A DNA stretch of 64,000 nucleotides from Limonium bicolor. Its lineage: Eukaryota; Streptophyta; Magnoliopsida; Caryophyllales; Plumbaginaceae. The notes beneath the pieces are model-generated. The model saw only the letters and a list, made by a program, of their open reading frames with translations, did not search any database and had not been told where the DNA came from. Numbering within the stretch: the stretch's first letter is position 1; each line of letters starts with the position of its first letter. The stretch lies in assembly GCA_023374045.1 (NCBI GenBank), contig CM041779.1, positions 272,524,062-272,588,061 of the forward strand, given 5' to 3'. The position numbers were made by a program, and so were the translations under genes. Shown piece after piece: positions 45,395 through 57,900 of the stretch.

Positions 45395-46964
45395 ACACAA
45401 ACTTATGTGTCCAATAATGTAAAAAGAATTTTTCAAAACCCATGTGGGTCTGTGGGCTGTCCGATTTTGACCCCCCTCTCTCACACTCACCTATCCTCTT
45501 ATTAACTAAAGACAAAAGCAGTAAAAGAAAACAAAAAAAACAACTACATTACCCCACTCACCACTCTCTCTCCTCTCCATTCTATCTTCACTCACGTAAT
45601 ACCCTCACCCAGCACCCTCTCTTTCTTCTTCTTCCCCAAGCATGCGACATTAATGGAGAAAGGAAGCAAACAACACAAAACCTCTCTTCTCTCCTTTGTA
45701 ACTCCCTCAAATCTCTTCCAAAAATTATAAAAATACCACCATTGTAATCCTCTCACCAAGAGCTACGTTTCTATCTTTCCAAAATTCGAAAACACACATT
45801 TTCGTTTTTATGGGTATACCCCATTTGGAGCTTCAAGACCACCATTAGAGCCACCATGTTCTCCTTGTTCTTTTGAGGTAAAAATCTCTTTAAAACTCCA
45901 TTGTTTTTCTAGCCTTAGAGGCAAAACGAATCTGGAGCTAAACCCTTGTTTGCTTCTTTGAATGCTAGCCGATTTTGGCTTCTTTGGAGAGTGAGAAGTC
46001 TTGTTCTTGAACTATTCCAAACAGCTCTTGCACCTTTGGAAGGTAATATAAATACTAAACCCTAAAACCTATATTAGAACTTACATAATGGTTAGGGTTA
46101 AATTGTGTATTAAAGTAGTGTATTAAAATGTATATGTGAATGGGATGTAGTGTTAGAATTCGGTTTACAAGCCGGTGGGGAGAAGAAGGAAAGAGGAAGG
46201 AGGAGGAAAGGAGGAGCTTGTGAGGTAACAAGGTAATTATACTAACCTTTGTGTGTCTTTGTAAATAAGTAAGTAACAGATTTTTAGTAATGAAAATATG
46301 TATTGTAAAGGGTAGTGTGTTAGTAGTGTAATGTATGAGAGAACATAAATGGGTTAAACCTTTGTAAACAATTGAAAAACTGTCACAAACATAAATGGGT
46401 GAGTGTAGGAATTTAGTGTTGTTGGCATTGGTAACTGTATATGGGAGCTTGTATATTGTTGTTGCTTATGAACAGGTGAGATAATGATGTTAATGTGTGT
46501 ACAGACAATGTGGTGAGAGTATAAAAATAGGGGAGACTATGGCAAAATTTGCCTAGGATTAGAACACTTAGTGAATTAAAAACTAGGTGGAAAAACATCT
46601 TGTAACAGATTTTTGGTTAGAACTGTTTGGTTGGAAGGTTTGGAGAGATAACTAGTGTATTGTAAGTTTTAGGAATGACATTATAAGAGGCATCGAAAGA
46701 TGTAGAAGAAGAGAGTTTAAATCTGTAGCAAAATGCAACTTAGAAGAACATTGTAAATGCTGAAATGAAAACTTAAGCAAATGAGTGAGTGAATTAGTAT
46801 AAAAGGGTGTAACAGATTAGTAATGGATTTAAGCATGTTTAGGTGGCTAATTGGGTGCTAAAATATGTGGGATTAAGTGTAGGAATAATGGGGAATTGAT
46901 TAGGTGAGTTTGGGGTTGTAACAGAGAAAGAAAACTGGAAAAAAAAACTGTCAATTTCGTAGCA

Positions 46965-47296
46965 GGGTCCGGGACCTAACTTATGTAGGAAGTCCCGGAC
47001 CGTGTCAAAAATTCATTCGAGACTCCACTGCAACTTGGGTCCGGGACTTAGTCCCCATACAAGCTCCCGGACCATGCTAATAAAAAGGGCCGAGACTTTG
47101 CTAGAACTTGGGTCCGGGACTTTGTCCCTTGTACAACTCCCGGACCATATATGTAAAACCGTTCGAGGGTTCATCAAGGTTCTGGTCCGGGACTTACTCC
47201 CTGTATAAGGACCCGGACCAGGGTGTTTAAAATGGCCGAGAGTTTGGTAATGAGGTGGTCCGGGACTTAAGACCTGGACAAGGTCCCGGACCAACC
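46965..47296 (+). repeat. Array of five ggtccgggac hairpins in element 3 5' LTR
   Basis: Five direct units of about 72 bp start near 46966, 47039, 47109, 47184 and 47259. Each has GGTCCGGGAC paired with (G)TCCCGGACC about 16-18 nt later, giving a strong stem. The spacers between units are AT-rich and variable. Confidence 0.85.
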
Positions 47297-47477
47297 TAAA
47301 AGTGTAAAAATAAGTGTTTTAAATGGTTTATAAAGTATGGAAGTGAATGGTAATGATAGTATAAGATAATTAGTACTTAATTAATGATGTTTAAAGGTCC
47401 TAAGAAGTGTAAATAAGTGTAGGAAATTAATGGGAAGTAAGGACATGGCTTAAATAAACAAAACGGAAACATTCTGG

Positions 47478-47752
47478 AATGGTCCGACCCAGGGCCGTGA
47501 GTCGGACGTGGGTCGGACAGGGAAAAAAAATTGTTGTCGAGGTTTCTGACTCCGTCCGACCCAGAGGGTGAGTCGGACGTGGGTCGGACAGGGCTTGGAC
47601 AACAGACCGAAACAACCTGTAATGGTCCGACCCAGAGGTGTATGGGTCGGACGTAATACTGCTGGGTCGGACGGGGAGGATTTCAGAGGACGTAATCCTA
47701 CTGGAATGGTCCGACCCAGGGCTTGGGTCGGACGGTGGGTCGGACGGCCCAT
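47478..47752 (+). repeat. Array of gtccgaccca hairpins in element 3 5' LTR
   Basis: Four to five units of GTCCGACCCA followed by one or two TGGGTCGGAC arms. A second, different hairpin family directly downstream of the ggtccgggac array. Also at 58042-58318 in the 3' LTR. Confidence 0.8.
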
Positions 47753-47783
47753 TACTTACAAAAAAAAATGTAACTATAGTATG

Positions 47784-47784
<1 letters not shown>

Positions 47785-47840
<56 letters not shown>

Positions 47841-47870
47841 TATATATATAATATATATATGTATACCCAC
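47785..47870. repeat. (TA)n microsatellite
   Basis: About 86 bp of nearly pure TA. The 3' LTR counterpart at 58347-58376 is about 30 bp, so it changed length after insertion or during reverse transcription. Confidence 0.95.
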
Positions 47871-49477
47871 CTCTACATATGTACATATATGTAAGTGAAC
47901 CATGGATAAGTAATGAAAAGTAAGTAAATGAAAAATAAGTGTAAAGAATGCAAAGGCTTAGTAAGTATGAAGTAGGAAGTGTAAGAGTAATCAAATTAAG
48001 TTCATGATAGCTAGGGTAATCATTCAATTACATTTATATCATAGGAACTTGATTTGTGAACACCGGAGGAACGTTGGGATACAAGTACAACGGTGAAAGG
48101 TATGATTTCTTCATGCCCTGTATCCTAATCTGGTTACCCCGATTTGTGTGCTTATTTGACCACCTAAATAAGATAAATGCATGAATCGGACTATATTGCA
48201 CTTACCTGTGCTTGACTTATGTTGTGCTTGATATTTATTGACTTGAGCACTAGTTTGTATAATTCATGAAATATATGAATGATGATGAATGGTATTCGAA
48301 CCTCGTATTGTACTTGTGTAATGTATTGTACCTCGTATGTATGTGTATATGTGTATTGTATTATTGTGGCTTGGATGTTGACTTGTGCTAATTCCTAACT
48401 ATCTAACTCCTAACTTAAGTGAGTAAATTGGAATGAGTACAAGTCTGATATAGCTTCGGCCACGCGTGAGGATGCGGAGTCACAAGAGGTTGGCTGCAAT
48501 TCCTGACTCTTAAACTGGTCCGCGGCCCAAATCCCTTAAATGGGTAGCATCCCGGATTAGTGAGTCAAGTAAATCTCGGAGGTGGGACGGTGTAGTCCCC
48601 AGGGCCGGAGGTCCCGACGACTTAACTTGAGTAAGAGTAAGAGTAATTAAGTATGGATCCGTGAGTATGAGTATGAGTATGTATGCGTATGTATGAAGTA
48701 ACGAGTAAAAGAGTAATCTCCACCCGATTAACCCGGGTGGACCAATGAAGCTAACAAGTATTGTATACTGTGTATGTAATGAGTATGTGTATTCGGAAAA
48801 AGGTAAGTACGTATTGAATGGTTTATGTTGTACTCTTGTATGTAATGAAGTGTATGTATGTGTGTATGCCTTGCGTAATGTATTGTAATAATATGTATAA
48901 AAGCATGTATGCATGTATGTTTGAATGAAATCAACCGCATGTATTCGACCAAGTGGTCGGCGTACCCTCACTAGTACGCGGGGTATGCGGTTATCATGCT
49001 CGGCGAAAGCTGACCCCTTCGGGGGACATTTTTTTAGTGTGCAGGTACCCGAAGCGAATGTGGTCAAGGAAGAGACCGGAGGCACACCCTTTTAATTAGG
49101 AGTAAGTAGTTGTGAGGAACGGGTAGTAAGTAGACTCGTGGTGAGTACGTATGAACTTTGAAGAGGTAGTATATCTATATAAGGATCTTAGTAAACTCGG
49201 TGTGTGGATTATATTGTATGGTATTCGAAGTATTGTATCGAATGGAAGAATGTAGCGTGTATTGGTGTATGAAATACATATATGTAGACATGTAATACTC
49301 GGGATTCCGGTCGATCAGACCGATGCTGTATGTAATAGGAGTAGCCTTGTTAGTCACGTGGGTGGCTAACGGCATTGTATCACCCAATGTATGTCAGTAG
49401 GTATCCGCTGCGTGTATCTGATGAGTAAGGAGATTGGATGTTAATGACTGTATTAGTAGTAGGGGTGTTACAAAAAG

Positions 49478-49489
49478 TGGTATCAGAGC
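49478..49489 (+). promoter_or_regulatory. Primer binding site, tRNA-iMet (element 3)
   Basis: tggtatcagagc, 5 bp after the LTR end. Confidence 0.95.
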
Positions 49490-49674
49490 GAAGTATCGCT
49501 CTGATGACTTGAAATACCGAGCTTAGGAAATACCGAGTTAGGAATTATAAGCTTAGGGCTAAGGGCTGAGCGTTAGCATTAGAGATATGCTAGTTAGGAA
49601 CTACCGGTGAGTACCGGATACCTACAATACCAGCCCCGCCCGCCGCAAACCCCACTGTGTAACTGGGAAAGGAC

Positions 49675-49722
49675 GCCAGAGAGAAGAAAAGTCTTCTCAT
49701 ACTCGGGGAAACCCGATCTGGC
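49675..49722 (+). ncRNA. Three-way-junction leader RNA, element 3
   Basis: Outer stem GCCAGA/TCTGGC, arm one GAGAAG/CTTCTC, arm two CGGG-GAAA-CCCG. It keeps the fold of 30011-30057 of element 2 while loop bases differ, and both second arms keep a GNRA tetraloop. About 186 nt after the PBS. Confidence 0.55.
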
Positions 49723-52700
49723 AGTGGTGAATTAATCACACAGTAAACAAGAACCGACATGTAGAAGATTCCAAGAACTGGAAGTCCCGGAGATAGTTCC
49801 CGGTTGAACCACAACCCCGCACGTAATAGCGGTAGAATGAGCACTCCAACCACGAGGAGGCTATAACTTGCAACAGCATGGGGCGACCTGCTTAGCAGTC
49901 GCGAAACCTAGCTAGTCAACCAACAGCAGGACAGAAGCACTAACCGTGCAACGGAATGAAAAAGGGAGCAGTAACGGAACCCGAGACACAAGTCTACGGG
50001 ATAGTAATACTTGAATAACACCACCAACGGTATGCTAGCCGACTAAGGACATAGTCGGAAGCGGTTAACTCCAAAACTACGATGCCATCAAGGTTGCAAT
50101 ACCTGGCCAATATAGCTCAGACAACTACAATAACAACCATGAGATATAAACCAATAGGACTACAAGCGTAGTGCCTAAACAAGGAAGGCTCAGTAACCAC
50201 CACAAATGTGTGGGAACGAGCCACAAGGAGCGACACTAAACCAAATAGAACAGGAACCTCCGAGGAGTGGAGGAGTACCCAGATCTACGACAGCCATGTC
50301 TAGACCACCAAGAAGCTACCTAAAGGAGCGAGTATACCAATTATAGATCAATAAGATCGAGGGAAGCGTCAGCGAGACTAACAAACACAAATGGAAACCA
50401 TACCGAGATTGGCATAGGATTATCCAAAAACCACCGATACCATGCACTTGCCAAGGCAAGTGCAGTAAAGACAGAGATATGTAAAGGAACACTAACACGT
50501 CACAAGTACATAGCAATGTACGGTGACCGTAACGAAACAACCACAGGAATAAACATCCTAAAACTGAAGGAATGGAACCTTGGAAAGGCCTGATGGCCCG
50601 ACCACTGTATTTAGAACATACCAATCAGCGAGAAGCTAGACTTGGTCAAGACCTCAAACATGGCTATGCCATGGGAGATTTCTTTTAACACCGAACCATT
50701 GTTTTTAAACCCAAAATTTTCTTTCAAAACCATAAACCTTCTTTTAAAAACCTTGGATTTTAAAACCAGACCAACAGCATTATGGTGAGTATCATAGGAT
50801 GATACAAGAGGAGTTGGCAACAGAATACTTCACCTAGGCGTGTGACGAACACTACGAGTATACCCGTTACGGGATGTGGGACAACCGCACTCCGAAGGAG
50901 CTTGCGGGCCCGACATATAGTTGGGTAAGTGGTAACGTATCAACATGGTACCCCACGTATGTATACATGTAGTGTACGACACACAGGAAGTAGTCAACTC
51001 CGTTCTACGGACCATCAGTAAGTTCAACCCAAGACAGCTGGACACCTCAGAGGATCAAGCATAAAGGAACTCAGAGAACCCATCTGAAGATGAGGAATAA
51101 GAACTAGGAAGTGCAAGAGCACATACTAGTAAGTATAGACATTGGATATGTCTCAAATAATCCAAATAATACACGACAGCTGGAAGGTATACCCAGCCTA
51201 AACACAGTAAGGCAATCGTCTAACGTGAACACCACGATGCTCAACAAACGAGGCGGAATTCTCAAGAGCAACCCCAAGATTACCACAAGTATACTCCATC
51301 ATTGAAGGGATATCAAACCTAGTCCTAAGCACTAGGAGCAAGTGTAAACAATCTACCCAAGAACGGGAGACGTTACAACCCAAAAAGGGACAACTCAAGA
51401 ACGATACCACAAGACGGTACAGTGGACAACATATCATAACCATTAGCCGGATGTAACGGCACAACTAACAGCACTCAGGAACAATCCTTGAAGGGTGTCT
51501 GAGATAACAGCAGTTGAACAAGCGTCATGATAAGAGCACATGAGCTAAGGGAACATTCGGTTAGGACACCGAAGGGATTTCACTTAACAGGAAATACCCT
51601 AGACTACAAAAGGCACTGATCAGCACCAGATTGCCTGAGAGTCTCCTATGAACGGAAGCGTGATGCCACGACTTACCATGGAGCCCAATAATATCTCCAA
51701 CCTATGACGGTATACGTGGAGTGGAAACATGTATAAGCAGCTTGCAAAGAGCATAGCTTGCAGCAATACGGCTTAGAAGTCGTAAACCAAATACGTTATA
51801 TAAACTTAAACGGTTGCAAAACCGGCACCAATTGTTAACAAGACCTACAAGAGATATTGCCTCATACGACAAGAAATCAACAACTGGACCATAAATTCAA
51901 ACCCAACATCCTGAGTGGCTTGGAGTAATGGCCAACTCAATGTCACTGTCACTAGAGCACCAGCCTAGCATACAGTTGACAAACTTCTAATTACCCTTCA
52001 TGCCTACTGTAGCAACAATAACACGGAGGCATAAGAATCAGGAAAACGCCAAATTGGCCTAGTCCACATTTGGACACTACAAGAAACCCAAGGGAAGGTA
52101 CCCCTCGTTAGCCAAAGACCACCAATGTGGTGAAGATGTGAACCCTTGGAAAGGCTTCCATCTATTATAACAATAAGCCTGCACTTATAAATATTGTCAA
52201 GGGGCGATGGAAAAAGGAAATGAGATTTTCCAAACCATTACGACTTAAGGAGTAAGCATACTCCATATGCACTCAAGCATGTGGTGAACCGTTGTATAAA
52301 CACCAATATGATAACCTGGACATGAGACCTATGAGCGGAGACAAACCCCTCAACAAGAACCTTCACTTGTCAGTGATAGAATACCCTCCAATTGGAGAAC
52401 GGGACCAGAAAACCCTTGAAGTTTCACGGGATGTCCTGGTAATATACATACAAGCAAAACTACACAGCCAGAGCCTAAACCAATGCTCAGCACTGAAAGG
52501 CAACAATTATCAAAGCAATTAATGTGAACACACATTGAACACCATGAATGACCAACTGGTGGGAACTCCAAGTGTATTTACACCATAAGGAAATGGTGCC
52601 AAGGACAATGTCACTAAGTAAAAAGGAACTACCACAGTAACAGAAACAGTAAAAGCAATGTTGTACAATGAGTAAGAATACGGTGCGCAACAAGCGACCG

Positions 52701-53682
52701 CTATAAGGGAGTAGTTAAGCAATAACACGGAGTATAAGTATGAGATGACACACAGAAATATTCTTTCCTATCACATAAGTGACTTACTGTCAAGCGTTTA
52801 CGCCTCTGCACTCTGTATGACTGAGTGTTTTGGTATTGCACTTGTGCAGCTAATGATCTAATGGGATGGCTAGGGATATGGAGAATGTAAACTGTAGTAA
52901 ATCCTTATTTTCACCAACAGACATGGCAAGCCAATTAAGCAAGCTTAGCAACAACCGTGCGGCCCAAGGCCAAAGAAGCACAGATGTGAATTCCAACGGA
53001 ATGTAAGGTGAAAGGAGATACAGGAAAGTCGCTAGGACCGACGCATAGAAATGCAAGGTCATACAAGTAAAGAACACTTGTACTGAACCAGGAGAACTGG
53101 TATGATTTAGAAGCTAGTGACAACAGAGGAAGCACTACAACTAAGTAGTGACTTAACCTCGCCCGACAACAGGTCAGAAGGGCTTAATGAATAATCGCGG
53201 AAGCATAAATAGCATGTGCAGTAGATTACCAGAAAGCTGGTTATAATCTTAAACTCGTTGAGTTCAAACGCGGTAAAAGAATACCGTATTTGTGTAGTAA
53301 ACCTTATTCCCATAATAGATGGATAAGAAGGTGATGTATAGCACATTAATGATAACACGAAGGGTAAGTAACCCAAGCTATCAGGGTCACGCAGCAGAAG
53401 CTAGTGGGCCCTAGCTAGGAGATTAGTATACCTAGTAAGTATGACAAAATGGCTGTTAATGCCTTGAAGCCTGATAGGCTAGAACTGAATTAACGATGAG
53501 TTAAATAAACTCATATAGGAACTCTTGATGCAAAGACTAAACCATTGGTATGGTTAAGACCCTTTGACCAGAGCATATTCTATAGTATACCGTAGTGAAG
53601 CTAAACGCTTCAGTTTGCCCAAACAGATTAAACCAATGTTTAATAATAATAACATATGGTAGATCACGTGGGTGTAATCCCT

Positions 53683-53697
53683 TTTAAGGGGGGTAGA
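53683..53697 (+). other. Internal polypurine tract of element 3
   Basis: tttaaggggggtagagcg, with gtgtaatccc before and aaaaccgctt after, as in element 2. About 1.2 kb ahead of the terminal tract. Confidence 0.75.
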
Positions 53698-54300
53698 GCG
53701 AAAACCGCTTAATGTAAGTTTTATGAATAAAACACTTAAACCGTAATGTGCATATCACAAATGAGAATCAAATTGATGATTGGTACTACGTTAAATAAAC
53801 ATAAGTACTCATTCATATTGTAATTATGGTAACTAGGCATTAAACATGCAAATACCATAGGAGGAATGTACCTATCTTGTAACACCAGCGTAAGAGTATT
53901 AGTAAAATAAAAGTAATGAGTAGTGGACGGAGCTCCACAAGTATTGTAACCTTTGAAGAAGTAGTACGAAATGAATGAGGATAGTAGATGAATGAAGTTT
54001 ATGAGTAGTGGAATCGTAAGTAAAATATGTGAAACAATTGAAGCCAACTAAATCTTATAAGTGTAGTATTCCGTAGTTAGAATATAGGATATGATGGTGA
54101 GTAATGGATGGAAGTAGTGAAGGTTGAGGAAATGAGCATTAGGATTGAACCATGGAGTAAAGCATTTGGGAAATAGAGTGAGGATGATTGATGGACTGAC
54201 TCCATCCTTTGGAGATGTATGAATGACTAGGAAGAGTAAAAAGATAGAAAATGAAAACAACTAAATTATTTGCTTGTTTGAAACTGATGTGGGAAGTTGA

Positions 54301-54322
54301 ACTTGATCCTGATCAGATCAAG
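54301..54322 (+). other. Conserved 3' UTR hairpin, element 3
   Basis: acttgatc ... gatcaag, 7-nt loop; the loop differs from elements 1 and 2. Confidence 0.5.
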
Positions 54323-54410
54323 GGAAACCGAACACAAATTGGGGTGGAAAGATAGTTCAACACTGATGCTGATCACATCAGGGTCGAATGATTCTTGAAG
54401 CTCCCCTTAA
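54323..54410 (+). other. Conserved 3' UTR block, element 3
   Basis: Strong match to 25514-25612 of element 2, including ggaaaccgaacacaaattgg and an imperfect palindrome ctgatgctgatcacatcag. Confidence 0.6.
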
Positions 54411-54897
54411 GTGGTCACAAAAATCACACATAGGATAGAAGTAATGTATATATATTCGACCTTGGAGTTATGTGTTTTAGAAAATTTCTAATTGGTAGTA
54501 GTGAAGTATTTCTCTTAGACTGAAGGTTAAGAATTTGTGAGAAGCTCGTACCGGAGAAGATAGTAGTGTAGTATGTGGTATTATTCCAAAGGCAGCGGGA
54601 CATAGAGGAGTCCTGCGTCGAGATGACCAGAGTGCCTGCGGGATTGTATGTGTATTGCATTGCTTTGGGGATAGCTTTGCACTGTATGTATGTATGAACT
54701 TTGTAATGAGGAACCAGATAGTTAGTAGTAGCGCGGATTGGAGTAACTATAGTACATTTGGATGGTATGGTATGTAGAGACCTTGAGTAATGGATTTGGG
54801 AATTAGTAAGAGGAAGATTGTATAACCGTAGTATTAGACATGTAAGAATGAGTAAGCATTGTAAACTTATAACCTCGAACAACTTTGAGGACAAAGT

Positions 54898-54914
54898 TCT
54901 TAAGGGGGGTAGAT
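54898..54914 (+). other. Terminal polypurine tract of element 3
   Basis: ttcttaaggggggtagat abutting LTR start tgaaatacccc. Confidence 0.9.
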
Positions 54915-57900
54915 TGAAATACCCCGACCTTAAATATGGCGATTAAATTATCCTAATAGGTATTTAAGAGCCTAATAATGCTTAAGTAATATGGGTAAGG
55001 AAAAATAAATCCAAAAGAAATAAAGAAACGCTTAAAAAAAACGGGAAACGCTAAATAAGCGTTAAATAACCATAGGAGGTATGAAATCTCGGTTAGCGTA
55101 TTGTAAGGATTCTAAAGGCTTAAGTAAGTCTAAATAAATATTAGGGAACAAATCCTGAAGAAAACGGATCCTTAAAATGGATTAAAAACACTAATGAACA
55201 CTAGAGCGTGTTTTTCGAGGTAACCGGGAAAACGTGTCGTTAAGCGGGTCAAATAGACTCGTAACAATTTTGCTCAACTAAATAATCATTAATAAATATT
55301 GGTGAAGCTTTAGAACCAATAAAATCAATAAAACGAGAAATTAGTAAAAACTGTCAAAAACGGGAACTTGTGGGGTAGAAATATAAATAACACAAACTTA
55401 TGTGTCCAATAATGTAAAAAGAATTTTTCAAAACCCATGTGGGTCTGTGGGCTGTCCGATTTTGACCCCCGTCTCTCACACTCACCTATCCTCTTATTAA
55501 CTAAAGACAAAAGCAGTAAAAGAAAACAAAAAAAAAACAACTACATTACCCCACTCACCACTCTCTCTCCTCTCCATTCTATCTTCACTCACGTAATACC
55601 CTCACCCAGCACCCTCTCTTTCTTCTTCTTCCCCAAGCATGCGACATTAATGGAGAAAGGAAGCAAACAACACAAAACCTCTCTTCTCTCCTTTGTAACT
55701 CCTTCAAATCTCTTCCAAAAATTATAAAAATACCACCATTGTAATCCTCTCACCAAGAGCTACGTTTCTATCTTTCCAAAATTCGAAAACACACATTTTC
55801 GTTTTTATGGGTATACCCCATTTGGAGCTTCAAGACCACCATTAGAGCCACCTTGTTCTCCTTGTTCTTTTGAGGTAAAAATCTCTTTAAAACTCCATTG
55901 TTTTTCTAGCCTTAGAGGCAAAACGAATCTGGAGCTAAACCTTGTTTGCTTCTTTGAATGCTAGCCGATTTTGGCTTCTTTGGAGAGTGAGAAGTCTTGT
56001 TCTTGAACTATTCCAAACAGCTCTTGCACCTTTGGAAGGTAATATAAATACTAAACCCTAAAACCTATATTAGAACTTACATAATGGTTAGGGTTAAATT
56101 GTGTATTAAAGTAGTGTATTAAAATGTATATGTGAATGGGATGTAGTGTTAGAATTCGGTTTACAAGCCGGTGGGGAGAAGAAGGAAAGAGGAAGGAGGA
56201 GGAAAGGAGGAGCTTGTGAGGTAACAAGGTAATTATACTAACCTTTGTGTGTCTTTGTAAATAAGTAAGTAACAGATTTTTAGTAATGAAAATATGTATT
56301 GTAAAAGGGTAGTGTGTTAGTAGTGTAATGTATGAGAGAACATAAATGGGTTAAACCTTTGTAAACAATTGAAAAACTGTCACAAACATAAATGGGTGAG
56401 TGCAGGAATTTAGTGTTGTTGGTATTGGTAACTGTATATGGGAGCTTGTATATTGTTGTTGCTTATGAACAGGTGAGATAATGATGTTAATGTGTGTACA
56501 GACAATGTGGTGAGAGTATAAAAATATAGGGGAGACTATGGCAAAATTTGCCTAGGATTAGAACACTTAGTGAATTAAAAACTAGGTGGAAAAACATCTT
56601 GTAACAGATTTTTGGTTAGAACTGTTTGGTTGGAAGGTTTGGAGAGATAACTAGTGTATTGTAAGTTTTAGGAATGACATTATAAGAGGCATCGAAAGAT
56701 GTAGAAGAAGAGAGTTTAAATCTGTAGCAAAATGCAACTTAGAAGAACATTGTAAATGCTGAAATGAAAACTTAAGAAAATGAGTGAGTGAATTAGTATA
56801 AAAGGGTGTAACAGATTAGTAATGGATTTAAGCATGTTTAGGTGGCTAATTGGGTGCTAAAATATGTGGGATTAAGTGTAGGAATAATGGGGAATTGATT
56901 AGGCAAGTTTGGGGTTGTAACAGAGAAAGAAAACTGAAAAAAAAAACTGTCAATTTCGTAGCAGGGTCCGGGACCTAGAGCTGATCATAATGTGTCCGGC
57001 CCGGCAGCCCGGTCCGACCCGGCCCGTAAAAAAGCCCGACGAGCCCGAACCCGATAGGGCTTCCGGGCGGGCCTGGACATAAAATTAGGCCCGAATGAAA
57101 AACCGGGCCGGGCCGCGGCACATTTTTTGAGCCCGTGGGCAAGCCCGGCCCGGCCCGATTTTATAATTTATTAATATTTTTAAAATGTAATATAACATAT
57201 TTAATTTTTATATAATATATACAAAAATTATATAATATATAAATTTTAAATAAGTTATATATATAATATTAATTTTAAATAAGTTATATATATAATATTA
57301 AATCTATATTAAAATATATTAATTTTAAATTTTTTTTATTAATTTATAATTAAAAAATTAAAAACCGGGCCGGGCGGGCCGGGTTTCGGCAAAGTCTGGA
57401 AAAAACCGGGCCTAGCCCGGCCCGGCCCGAGCATGAAAAAACCGGGCTTGGTTTTTGAAAATAGGCCCGACGGGCCTAAAATTTTCCTCTGGCCCGGCCC
57501 GAACCCGGCCCGCCCGCCCGAATGATCACCTCTACCGGGACCTAACTTATGTAGGAAGTCCCGGACCGTGTCAAAAATTCATTCGAGACTCCACTGCAAC
57601 TTGGGTCCGGGACTTAGTCCCCATACAAGCTCCCGGACCATGCTAATAAAAAGGGCCGAGACTTTGCTAGAACTTGGGTCCGGGACTTTGTCCCTTGTAC
57701 AACTCCCGGACCATATATGTAAAACCGTTCGAGGGTTCATCAAGTTTCTGGTCCGGGACTTACTCCCTGTATAAGGACCCGGACCAGGGTGTTTAAAATG
57801 GCCGAGAGTTTGGTAATGAGGTGGTCCGGGACTTAAGACCTGGACAAGGTCCCGGACCAACCTAAAAGTGTAAAAATAAGTGTTTTAAATGGTTTATAAA

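Larger units (their letters stand above)
44921..49472 (+). repeat. Element 3 5' LTR (4552 bp)
   Basis: tgaaataccccgacc ... gtaggggtgttaca. Contains two hairpin arrays (46965-47296, 47478-47752), a TA microsatellite (47785-47870) and gtat-rich tracts around 48660-48910. Small frames in the TA and gtat regions are low-complexity artefacts. Confidence 0.93.
49490..54897 (+). pseudogene. Degenerate internal region of element 3
   Basis: 5.4 kb with no supportable gene. The longest frames are short and not protein-like. Blocks are shared with element 2 (in the order found here): leader junction at 49675, a gaaccttggaaaggcctgat block near 50577, ggagcttgcgggcccgac at 50898-51015, cagtaaggcaatcgtctaac near 51205, and the 3' spacer at 53662-54420. 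The plus strand is A/G-rich, the mirror of element 2. Confidence 0.7.

Noticed and set aside
46150..46260. Small coding exon in a purine-rich tract (agaagaaggaaagaggaagg)
   Set aside because: Low-complexity purine run inside the LTR of element 3, repeated at 56160-56220; no conserved frame.
47752..48027. Open frames rich in Tyr/Ile and Thr/His over the TA and gtat repeats
   Set aside because: They are translations of microsatellite DNA with no conservation between the two LTRs.
48510..49085. 191-codon minus-strand frame, also at 59026-59601
   Set aside because: Present in both LTRs of element 3 only because the LTRs are duplicates. It is antisense to the element, low in complexity and matches no family.
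54359..54400. Possible hammerhead ribozyme around ctgatgctgatcacatcag
   Set aside because: The CTGANGA and GAAA core elements are not both present in the required arrangement.
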